DNA from: an uncultured Lachnospiraceae bacterium
GTDB lineage: Bacteria > Bacillota > Clostridia > Lachnospirales > Lachnospiraceae
Reading direction: 5' to 3'
DNA length: 8,334 bases
Assembly: GCA_949935685.1 (NCBI GenBank)
Contig: CATLGN010000054.1
Coordinates: 1-8,334, forward strand
The notes below the pieces were generated by a model that was given only the letters and a program-made list of their open reading frames with translations, had not been told where the DNA came from and ran no database searches. Every line of letters starts with the position of its first letter. The first letter of the stretch is position 1. This document shows positions 1 to 5,623 of this stretch, piece after piece. The translations under genes were made by a program, and so were the position numbers.

Positions 1-403
1 GATGACAAGCAACTATCTGGAAGGATGGGGCGCCGTGCTCAACGAGGCCATGAACAGCGGATGCGCCGTCATTGCCGATGCCATGGCAGGGGCGGTTCCA
101 TTTCTGCTGTGTCATGAGAAGAACGGCATGGCGTACCGGGACGGGGACCGGGAAGAATTTCTGCGGTATGGTCTGCGGCTGGCACAGGACAGTGCGCTGC
201 GCCGGGAACTGGCCCGGAATGCATACCACACGATTGTCGATTTGTGGAATCCGTCTTACGCGGCCGACAGCCTGCTTACCTTTGCCGAGAGCATTGCGGA
301 AGGCCGGCTGGCGATCAATTCGGAAGGGCCGCTCAGTCCGGCGCCGGTGATTGCTCCGGGAGAGGGGTATGCTTACACCAGGAGGAAGGTCAGGAATGAA
401 TGA
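1..403 (+). CDS. GT4-type (group 1) glycosyltransferase, C-terminal part only
   Basis: This is the 3' end of a gene that enters from the left edge; the frame is open to base 1, so the Met codon at 2 is internal. The visible 133 residues match the C-terminal half of a GT-B retaining glycosyltransferase. The segment LEGWGAVLNEAM carries the E-x7-E motif (E7 and E15 of the visible part), which in GT4 enzymes contacts the sugar nucleotide donor. It is followed by the typical Gly-Cys-Ala-Val-Ile strand and by a loop where related enzymes have G-x-x-E/D (here AMAGAVPFLL). After residue 95 the tail is less conserved and rich in Pro and Gly. Such enzymes add a sugar from a nucleotide donor on the cytoplasmic side of the membrane. 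The stop overlaps the start of the next gene by 8 nt, so both are probably co-translated. Donor and acceptor cannot be read from this fragment. Confidence 0.88.
   Translation, partial: MTSNYLEGWGAVLNEAMNSGCAVIADAMAGAVPFLLCHEKNGMAYRDGDREEFLRYGLRLAQDSALRRELARNAYHTIVDLWNPSYAADSLLTFAESIAEGRLAINSEGPLSPAPVIAPGEGYAYTRRKVRNE
380..389 (+). promoter_or_regulatory. Ribosome binding site fixing the start at 396
   Basis: A GGAGGAAGG stretch sits 6 to 10 nt before the ATG at 396. The same frame is open further upstream to a Met at 351, but nothing resembling a ribosome site precedes that codon, so 396 is preferred. The site lies inside the end of the upstream glycosyltransferase gene. Confidence 0.8.
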
Positions 404-1463
404 GAGAATTTACGTATGCCATACGTTTTATAATGTCTATGTGACGCTGCTGAAGGAGTGCAGTCTTCCCGGGGAGCAGCAGGGACAGGCGGACATTGCA
501 CTGAGCACGATGTCCACGGACTTTTCCGGGCTGCGCAGGCGGCTGGAGGACTGCGGTATGTTTGCGCATGTATATTTGCTGGAAGAAAAGCGGGATACGA
601 CGTTTCCGGAACTGGAAAAGTACAAGAAATCCTACCATAATATCATACGGCATTTATACAACCGGATTGTGTATACAAGGAAACTGGCAAAGCTGCAGGA
701 GCCATATATGAAGATTGATTTTGCGCAGTATCAGGACGTCTATGTGTATTGTGACAGTGATCCGATCGGGTATTATCTGAACTATAAACACATTTATTAT
801 CATGCGCTGGAGGACGGGCTGGACTGCCTGAAGTATCTGGACGGCGCACATTATGACAACCGGGGGCACTTTAAGCTGAAGGCGTTTCTGTCCTCTCTGA
901 ATGTAATCTTTATTCAGAACGGATACGGAAAATATTGCCTTGATATGGAGATTAATGATCTCTCGTGCCTGCGCCATACCTGCCCGAAATATAAGGTCGT
1001 ACCAAGAAAGCCGCTGGAATTGGCGCTGGATCCGGAGCAGAAACGTATGATCCTGCGCGTTTTTATGGAGGATGCGGACGAATTTGTACGGGAATTGGGA
1101 GAAAAGGCTTCCGGGGACTGCATTCTGTTTCTGACACAGCCGCATCCGCAGTCTGAGGAAGCGCGCAGGCAGATCTGCCACGATATTATCAGAGATTATT
1201 GTCAGGGATGTCATGTGGTAATCAAGCCACATCCGCGCGATCTGATTGATTATGCCGCGCTCCGGCCGGATTGTACGGTTATCCGGGGGAAATTTCCGGT
1301 GGAAGTGCTGAACTTTCTGGAAGGAGTGCATTTCCGAAAGGTGATCTCGATTGCGACAACCGCATTGGATACGATAGATTTTGCGGAGGAAAAAATAAAT
1401 TTGGGCGATACTTTTTGGGATAAGTATGAAGACCCGACGCAGCATAACTGGAGAACGGTATAA
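396..1463 (+). CDS. Sialyltransferase-like glycosyltransferase (GT52/polysialyltransferase type), candidate pseudaminyltransferase
   Basis: A 355-residue protein without signal peptide or clear membrane segment. It shows, in order, the three short motifs shared by bacterial sialyltransferases of families GT38, GT52 and GT80. The acidic-acidic-Gly motif EDG is at residues 139-141 (context HALEDGLDC), where the first or second acidic residue is the usual catalytic base. The HP motif is at 279-280 (context VVIKPHPRD), which binds the CMP moiety. A Ser/Thr motif follows around 318-322 (SIATT). A strand ending ILFLTQP near 243-249 is also typical of GT52 proteins. The known family transfers sialic acid from CMP-Neu5Ac. 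Here the neighbouring pse genes would supply CMP-pseudaminic acid, so a pseudaminyltransferase role is inferred, not shown. The gene overlaps the upstream GT by 8 nt and the ABC exporter by 1 nt. It could instead be a more distant GT-B enzyme with another donor; the fold-level call is firmer than the donor. Confidence 0.74.
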   Translation: MNERIYVCHTFYNVYVTLLKECSLPGEQQGQADIALSTMSTDFSGLRRRLEDCGMFAHVYLLEEKRDTTFPELEKYKKSYHNIIRHLYNRIVYTRKLAKLQEPYMKIDFAQYQDVYVYCDSDPIGYYLNYKHIYYHALEDGLDCLKYLDGAHYDNRGHFKLKAFLSSLNVIFIQNGYGKYCLDMEINDLSCLRHTCPKYKVVPRKPLELALDPEQKRMILRVFMEDADEFVRELGEKASGDCILFLTQPHPQSEEARRQICHDIIRDYCQGCHVVIKPHPRDLIDYAALRPDCTVIRGKFPVEVLNFLEGVHFRKVISIATTALDTIDFAEEKINLGDTFWDKYEDPTQHNWRTV

Positions 1464-3196
1464 TGAAAATTTACAGAAAACTGATGAGAATAATGAATGG
1501 AAAGCAGAAGCGGACTATGGGACTTTTGCTGGCCATGATGGTATTCGGCGCCTTTTTGGAGACGGCAAGCATTTCACTGATCATTCCGGTGATGACATTG
1601 GTGCTTTCGCCGGATGCGGTTGAAAAAAACGAGATGATGGCGGCTGTCTATAAGGGACTTCATATGACGGATCCGCGGCAGTTTACCGTCTTTGTGATGG
1701 CGGCAATGGTTGCCGCGTTTATCTGCAAAAACCTGTTTTTGTTTCTCTTGCAGAAAATGATGTACCGTTTTGTCTATAAGAACCAGTTTGAAACACAGGA
1801 AAAAATGCTGCGCAGTTTCGTCAGGCGGGACTATGAATTTTATCTGAATATTGAAACCTCCACAATACAGCGGATTATTGCGGCAGATGTGGTAAACGCC
1901 TATCTGATGATTCTGTCTTTGCTGCAGATTATTTCCGAGTGTATTGTCTTCTTTATGCTGGCGGTGGCGCTGCTTGTCGTTGACTTTAAAATGACGCTTG
2001 TAATCGCGGGCCTTCTGATCATAACGCTGATTGTGATCAAAGAAGTGATCCGGCCGATTATGTACCGTACAGGTAAGGAAAATCAGGATTATTCCAGCCT
2101 GATCTATCAGTGGTTAAGCCAGACGGTAGGCGGCATGAAAGAAATCAAGGTAATCGGCAAAGAAAACTATTTTATCCGGGAATATTCGGAGCGGGGGGCG
2201 CATTATGTGGCGGCAATGGAACGGCTGAACCTGTTCAGCAATGCCCCCAAGCTTCTGATTGAGACGGTATGTATTGCAGGCATGGTGGCTTATATGCTTG
2301 TCGTTGTCATGTCAGGCAAAGATCTGACCGAAATGATGCCGGCGCTGTCTGCCTTTGCCATGGCGGCGGTGCGACTGATGCCTTCCGCAAGCCGAATCAA
2401 TAACCAGTTGACACAGCTTGCCTATTATGAGCCGTTTTTTATGAATGTCAGCGACAATCTGCTGGAAGAAACGAGTGCGGAAAATACGGATTTGTCCTAT
2501 GCGCAGGAGGCGGAAAAACTCCCGGTAAAGAAGGAGATTTGTCTGGAGGGCATCACCTATGCGTATCCGGGCACGGAGACACTGATTTTCGACCGGGCCG
2601 ATATGCGTATTCCGGTCGGATATTCCGTCGGCATCGTGGGCGGGTCGGGGTCCGGGAAAACGACAATTGTGGATATTCTGCTCGGGCTTTTGAAGGTACG
2701 GGAAGGAACAATCCGCGCCGACGGCGTGGATATTATGACCGATTACCGCGGCTGGCTGAAAAATGTGGGGTACATTCCGCAGATGATCTTTTTGCTGGAC
2801 GATGATATTCGGAAGAATGTGGCGTTTGGTATTCCCGAGGAGGAGATTGACGAAGAAAAACTCTGGTATGCGCTGCAGGAAGCGCAGCTGGATACCTTTG
2901 TGAAGACATTGCCGGAGGGGATTCATACCGGTATCGGTGAGCGGGGAATCCGTCTGTCCGGCGGACAGAGACAGCGGATTGGCATTGCGCGGGCCCTCTA
3001 TCACGATCCTGAGGTGCTGATTTTGGACGAGGCCACCTCGGCGCTGGATAATGATACCGAGGCGGCGATTATGGAATCGATTAATCGGTTTCAGGGAAAG
3101 AAAACGCTGGTGATCATCGCGCACAGACTGCAGACGATTGAGAAGTGTGATATGGTGTATCGGGTGGAAAACGGGAAGATTACAAAGGAACGGTAA
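1463..3196 (+). CDS. ABC exporter, MsbA/PglK-type half-transporter (candidate lipid-linked glycan flippase)
   Basis: A complete 577-residue half-transporter with a membrane domain fused to an ATPase domain. Six hydrophobic stretches fit the type IV exporter fold, at about residues 19-48, 73-97, 146-173, 176-196, 263-283 and 290-308. The ATPase domain starts near 355 with an A-loop Tyr (YAYPG, 366-370). It has Walker A GGSGSGKTT at 393-401, the Q-loop in YIPQ at 437-440, the signature LSGGQ at 498-502, Walker B VLILDE at 518-523 and the switch His in IAHR at 554. All catalytic residues are present, so it should be active as a homodimer. The N-terminal pattern FLETASISLIIPV resembles the PglK group that flips lipid-linked oligosaccharides. 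The start codon shares a base with the stop of the preceding transferase (TAATG), which implies translational coupling and a linked role in moving the product of the upstream glycosyltransferases. Peptide or lipid export cannot be excluded. Confidence 0.9.
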   Translation: MKIYRKLMRIMNGKQKRTMGLLLAMMVFGAFLETASISLIIPVMTLVLSPDAVEKNEMMAAVYKGLHMTDPRQFTVFVMAAMVAAFICKNLFLFLLQKMMYRFVYKNQFETQEKMLRSFVRRDYEFYLNIETSTIQRIIAADVVNAYLMILSLLQIISECIVFFMLAVALLVVDFKMTLVIAGLLIITLIVIKEVIRPIMYRTGKENQDYSSLIYQWLSQTVGGMKEIKVIGKENYFIREYSERGAHYVAAMERLNLFSNAPKLLIETVCIAGMVAYMLVVVMSGKDLTEMMPALSAFAMAAVRLMPSASRINNQLTQLAYYEPFFMNVSDNLLEETSAENTDLSYAQEAEKLPVKKEICLEGITYAYPGTETLIFDRADMRIPVGYSVGIVGGSGSGKTTIVDILLGLLKVREGTIRADGVDIMTDYRGWLKNVGYIPQMIFLLDDDIRKNVAFGIPEEEIDEEKLWYALQEAQLDTFVKTLPEGIHTGIGERGIRLSGGQRQRIGIARALYHDPEVLILDEATSALDNDTEAAIMESINRFQGKKTLVIIAHRLQTIEKCDMVYRVENGKITKER

Positions 3197-3203
3197 ACAG
3201 ATA

Positions 3204-3229
3204 CGGACAGCAAAATTGATTGCTGTCCG
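3204..3229. terminator. Convergent-gene hairpin, possible bidirectional terminator
   Basis: A perfect 9-bp stem (CGGACAGCA with TGCTGTCCG) encloses an 8-nt loop. It lies between the stop of the ABC exporter and the stop of the leftward coiled-coil gene. There is no strong T run on either side, so termination may be moderate or Rho-assisted. Confidence 0.55.
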
Positions 3230-3237
3230 CAGACGTT

Positions 3238-3717
3238 TCAACCTGGTATCATTTCGTGCTGCTTTAAAATTTCAATGACCGTTTCCATTTCATCGTTACG
3301 TTTGTGAATGTCCTGCCTGACATTTCGCTCGAAAATTTTCAGATCGAGCTGTAGATCTTCCAGCTTTTTCCCCGTACGGCTCTGTCGCAGCTCCAGAATA
3401 TCAAAGCGCGCATCCATATTGTCAAGACGCTTATCCATTTGGTCGAACCGCGCATCCATTTGGTCAAGGCGTTCATCCATAGCGTCAAAGCGCGCATCCA
3501 TTTGATCAAGGCGCTTATCCATAGCGTCAAAGCGTTCATCCATGCGGTCGAGGCGGGTATCCATAGCGTTAAGCCGTCCATCCATGGCGTTAAGCCGTTC
3601 ATCCATGGCATTAAGCCGTGTATCTATGCTGTCAAGCCTGCTGTCTGTTTTGTCCAGTCGGGTATGTATTTCTCCAATTGCATCCAATAGTCTGTCAAGT
3701 TTTTGGCTGTCTGTCAT
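3238..3717 (-). CDS. Heptad-repeat coiled-coil protein, function unknown
   Basis: A 159-residue leftward gene. Residues 20-110 are 13 uninterrupted heptads of the form RLDxMDx or RFDxMDx. Leu/Phe/Asn-flanked hydrophobics and Met recur every seven residues, a textbook pattern for a long, highly charged coiled coil. The C-terminal tail (about 111-159) is non-repetitive, still helical-looking, and ends LKQHEMIPG. There is no signal peptide or membrane segment, so a cytoplasmic protein is likely. The ATG at 3717 is chosen because an exact AGGAGG lies 9 nt upstream and a good promoter just beyond it; the frame continues open to 3915 but that part has no ribosome site and no repeat character. Short proteins of this style occur in Clostridia, generally annotated as hypothetical. 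Oligomerisation or scaffolding is all that can be inferred. It interrupts the rightward glycosylation genes. Confidence 0.8.
   Translation of the reverse strand: MTDSQKLDRLLDAIGEIHTRLDKTDSRLDSIDTRLNAMDERLNAMDGRLNAMDTRLDRMDERFDAMDKRLDQMDARFDAMDERLDQMDARFDQMDKRLDNMDARFDILELRQSRTGKKLEDLQLDLKIFERNVRQDIHKRNDEMETVIEILKQHEMIPG
3388..3660 (-). repeat. 21-bp tandem repeat array encoding 13 heptads
   Basis: Thirteen consecutive 21-bp units lie within the coiled-coil gene. Two sub-patterns are visible. At 3556-3618 three nearly identical 21-bp copies encode RLNAMDE, RLNAMDG and RLNAMDT. At 3409-3534 the repeat period is 42 bp (three copies of an RF...RL... pair); the copies at 3451-3492 and 3493-3534 differ at only three bases by eye. 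This suggests recent duplication within the gene. Confidence 0.85.
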
Positions 3718-3726
3718 ATGGGTGTA

Positions 3727-3732
3727 CCTCCT
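3727..3732 (-). promoter_or_regulatory. Ribosome binding site of the coiled-coil gene
   Basis: The + strand reads CCTCCT, which is AGGAGG on the coding strand, 9 nt before the ATG at 3717. It decides the start against the longer open frame that reaches 3915. Confidence 0.8.
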
Positions 3733-3741
3733 GTGGAAACG

Positions 3742-3770
3742 AGTATACCATGTCTGATATGTAAAGTCTA
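3742..3770 (-). promoter_or_regulatory. Promoter candidate for the coiled-coil gene
   Basis: Read leftward, a -35 box TAGACT (3770-3765) is followed after 17 nt by a -10 box TATACT (3747-3742), with a TG dinucleotide one base before the -10 (extended -10). The expected start would be near 3735, giving a leader of about 18 nt that just includes the AGGAGG. Confidence 0.6.
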
Positions 3771-3973
3771 CGAGTGTCTGAAAATATTTGGACTGGTATT
3801 TGAAATGCGATGTAAGCAATGATTGTAAGAATGTGTGCAGATGTCCGGCGGGCTGTTTGGAAAGGAATGACGCATAAACAGAGAACAATTGATTATAAGA
3901 GAGATTGTAACACACATCAAACGGATATGCAATAAAAAATAGGGGAAGAATTTACCGTATCCCGCCTGGTTTG

Positions 3974-3982
3974 TGTTATACT
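3974..3982 (+). promoter_or_regulatory. Extended -10 promoter candidate for the DUF5713-like gene
   Basis: The sequence TGTTATACT gives a TGn extension followed by a TATACT -10 box. There is no good -35 at 17 nt; the nearest weak match is TTTACC at 3951, spaced 20 nt. An expected start near 3989 would leave a leader of about 50 nt containing a small GCGG/CCGC stem near 4004-4017. Confidence 0.5.
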
Positions 3983-4039
3983 ATCATAAATATATTATTT
4001 CGGCGGACTTGCCCGCTTTGTTTATGAGGAGAGAAGTAA

Positions 4040-4366
4040 ATGCGAAAGTTTGATGAGAATTATGTATTACTGGAAGATATGGCTAATGACGGCTATTTCC
4101 CCGGATTTCTTGTAGAGAGGGTCAGAGAACGGATACTGCCTGTGATACACCTGCTGGAGAGCGGTGAAACCGACATGGAGACGATACAGAACAGACTTGA
4201 CGAGATGACGCTTGCGATCAATGATCTGCAGGAGGAATTTGAGGAAAACGACAGCGAGATCGAAACGGTGGCAAGAGACAGCATCGCGGTTACGTTGGAA
4301 TATATTTTGCAATGGTTTGGCATTGCCATCGATGTGGAAACAGCGCTTCGGGAGAGAGACTGGTAG
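4040..4366 (+). CDS. Small acidic DUF5713-like protein
   Basis: A 108-residue soluble, acidic, mostly helical protein. The N-terminal stretch NYVLLEDMANDGYFPGFLV resembles what I recall of DUF5713, where a Tyr-Leu-x-x-Met segment is followed by a D/G-Y-F-P-x-F-L-V motif and a helix of the V-x-x-x-I type. This assignment is from memory and is moderate. The remainder is predicted helix with many Glu and Asp (EEFEENDSEIETVARD), ending in a hydrophobic helix and RERDW. There are no catalytic motifs, signal peptide or membrane segment. The ATG at 4040 has AGGAGAG about 8 nt upstream. It is followed after 29 nt by the GT2 gene on the same strand, so the two may share a transcript, but nothing in its sequence suggests sugar chemistry. 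The molecular role is unknown. Confidence 0.7.
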   Translation: MRKFDENYVLLEDMANDGYFPGFLVERVRERILPVIHLLESGETDMETIQNRLDEMTLAINDLQEEFEENDSEIETVARDSIAVTLEYILQWFGIAIDVETALRERDW

Positions 4367-4395
4367 GATATAGAATATGAAAGAGGAAGCATTGT

Positions 4396-5421
4396 ATGAA
4401 ATTGAGTATTATCGTGCCTTTTTATAATATGGCCGCAGACGGCAAACTGACATATTGCATGGACTCTCTGGTACGGCAAACACTGCAGAAGGATCTGGAG
4501 ATACTGGCGGTCGACGACTGTTCGGCGGACCATACCTTTTCCCTGCTCAAAGATTATGAAACCCGGTATCCAGGAAGGGTACGGGCTTTTCAGACGCCGG
4601 AGAACCGAAAGCAGGGCGGCGCGCGAAATCTGGGGCTGGATATGGCATGCGGGGAATGGGTCGGCTTTATGGACGGAGACGACTGGGCGGCGCCGGATAT
4701 GTATGAAAAGCTTTTGCAAAAAGCGGCGGAGACCGGCGCGGATGTCGTCGGATGCGATTTGCACCAGACGGATGAACACAGTATGAAGATCGGGCATATT
4801 CTCAATGCCAATACCATGGATCAGACCGGGGTTCTGGACAGGGAAAAATATGGCAGGCTTGTGCGCAATCCCTGCAGTATGGTGATTAAAATCTATAAAA
4901 AGGAAGTACTCGACCGCTGTCACCTTCGTTTCCCGGAAGGGATTTTTTATGAAGATAACTGTGCGGGGCCGGTATGGATGCTGCACTTTACACATTTCGA
5001 AAAAGTGGAAGAACCGCTGTACTACTACTATCAGGATCCGGCTTCCACGACCCATTATATCAGTGAGACAAAATGCCGCGACAGAATGCGCGCCGGCGAG
5101 CTGCTTGTGGAACAGTTTCGGGAATGCGGTTTTTATGAGACATATGAGACAGACCTTGCATTTGCGTTTGCAAAACTCTATTATGTAAACACGCTGTTTA
5201 CTTATGTCATTGGTGTAAGGCCTGTGAAACTGTCTTTTCTGCGGGAATTAAGACAGGGGATACTGCGCTGTTTTCCGGATTTTCGGGATAACCCGTATTT
5301 TCAGCGCGAATACGACAGAGAACAGAAAAAACTGGTGGACCTTCATATCAGATCACCGCTACTGTTTTTGCTGTATTACACGGCGCTGACAACATACCGT
5401 TCCTTGCGGCAGCGGAAGTGA
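4396..5421 (+). CDS. GT2-family glycosyltransferase
   Basis: A 341-residue inverting GT-A glycosyltransferase. It begins directly with the nucleotide-binding strand LSIIVPFYN (3-11). The first Asp pair follows at 40-41 (AVDDCS), then the GGARNLGLD helix (74-82) and the metal-binding DxD-type motif in FMDGDDW (Asp 93, 95, 96). The later FYEDN segment near residue 183 supplies the usual Glu-Asp catalytic-base region. The C-terminal third is helical and ends in a hydrophobic patch (LLFLLYYTALTTY) and a basic tail, which could associate with the membrane peripherally. Members add one sugar, often GlcNAc, GalNAc, Glc or Gal, to a surface glycan or a lipid-linked acceptor; the donor cannot be told here. 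The start at 4396 is preceded by AGAGGAAG at 4382-4389. It lies 29 nt after the DUF5713-like gene and 202 nt before pseB. Confidence 0.9.
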   Translation: MKLSIIVPFYNMAADGKLTYCMDSLVRQTLQKDLEILAVDDCSADHTFSLLKDYETRYPGRVRAFQTPENRKQGGARNLGLDMACGEWVGFMDGDDWAAPDMYEKLLQKAAETGADVVGCDLHQTDEHSMKIGHILNANTMDQTGVLDREKYGRLVRNPCSMVIKIYKKEVLDRCHLRFPEGIFYEDNCAGPVWMLHFTHFEKVEEPLYYYYQDPASTTHYISETKCRDRMRAGELLVEQFRECGFYETYETDLAFAFAKLYYVNTLFTYVIGVRPVKLSFLRELRQGILRCFPDFRDNPYFQREYDREQKKLVDLHIRSPLLFLLYYTALTTYRSLRQRK

Positions 5422-5528
5422 CCGCCATGCAATCCGTTCACGCAGCGAATCGCGGCGCCGTGCTCCTTTTTTTCGTATAAGATTTCCAGAAACCGGTAAT
5501 CTTAACAGAGAGAGCTTTGGCCAATTCG

Positions 5529-5586
5529 TTACCATATCGTAAAAACGGGTTTTCCACTATTTGCCAATATTTTTATTATATGGTAA
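5529..5586. repeat. 9-bp inverted repeat overlapping the pseB promoter
   Basis: TTACCATAT at 5529-5537 is the exact reverse complement of ATATGGTAA at 5578-5586. The gap is 40 nt and the arm centres are 49 nt apart. The right arm covers the extended -10 of the pseB promoter. A further GGTAA occurs at 5495-5499. It could be a paired operator or coincidence. Confidence 0.4.
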
Positions 5587-5589
5587 GAT
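5561..5589 (+). promoter_or_regulatory. Promoter candidate for pseB
   Basis: A -35 box TTGCCA (5561-5566, five of six consensus bases) is followed after exactly 17 nt by a -10 box TAAGAT (5584-5589), preceded by TGG at 5581-5583, which is an extended -10. The expected start near 5596 gives a leader of about 28 nt that contains the AGGAGG. The surrounding stretch is markedly AT-rich. Confidence 0.65.
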
Positions 5590-5610
5590 AAAACTGATTT
5601 TGCATCCAGA

Positions 5611-5616
5611 AGGAGG
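5611..5616 (+). promoter_or_regulatory. Ribosome binding site of pseB
   Basis: An exact AGGAGG lies 7 nt before the ATG at 5624. An in-frame Met at 5561 lies upstream, but it falls on the -35 box and would add 21 residues ahead of the nucleotide-binding strand, so 5624 is the start. Confidence 0.88.
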
Positions 5617-5623
5617 ACAGGCA

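Larger units (their letters stand above)
3718..4039. other. Divergent intergenic region
   Basis: This is a 322-bp AT-rich region between the divergent coiled-coil and DUF5713-like genes. It holds a promoter candidate at each end, described separately. The middle, about 3775-3950, shows no convincing gene, RNA or repeat. A leftward open frame runs through it as an extension of the coiled-coil frame, but without a ribosome site. Confidence 0.6.

Noticed and set aside
654..1445. Long leftward open frame (263 codons) opposite the sialyltransferase-like gene
   Set aside because: It has no ribosome site and its translation shows no recognisable domain. It is fully covered by a gene with clear motifs and coupled overlaps.
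2312..3241. Leftward open frame of 309 codons opposite the ABC ATPase domain
   Set aside because: It is antisense to a strongly conserved ATPase domain. The product is rich in His, Arg and Pro, as expected for a shadow frame, and no start signal is seen.
3388..3660. CRISPR-like or noncoding tandem array
   Set aside because: The units are 21 bp, contiguous without spacers, and stay in frame as heptads of one protein. The rightward open frames over it are only by-products of the repeat.
3718..3915. N-terminal extension of the coiled-coil gene to a Met at 3915
   Set aside because: The extension lacks a ribosome site at its start, crosses the promoter candidate at 3742-3770, and has no repeat character. 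The ATG at 3717 has an exact AGGAGG at ideal spacing.
4093..5055. Leftward open frame of 320 codons opposite the DUF5713-like and GT2 genes
   Set aside because: It spans two real genes and their gap, has no family signature, and no ribosome site at its start.
5440..5473. Possible intrinsic terminator after the GT2 gene
   Set aside because: There is a run of seven T residues at 5467-5473 after a GC-rich stretch, but I could not draw a continuous stem directly before it; only short interrupted pairings are possible.
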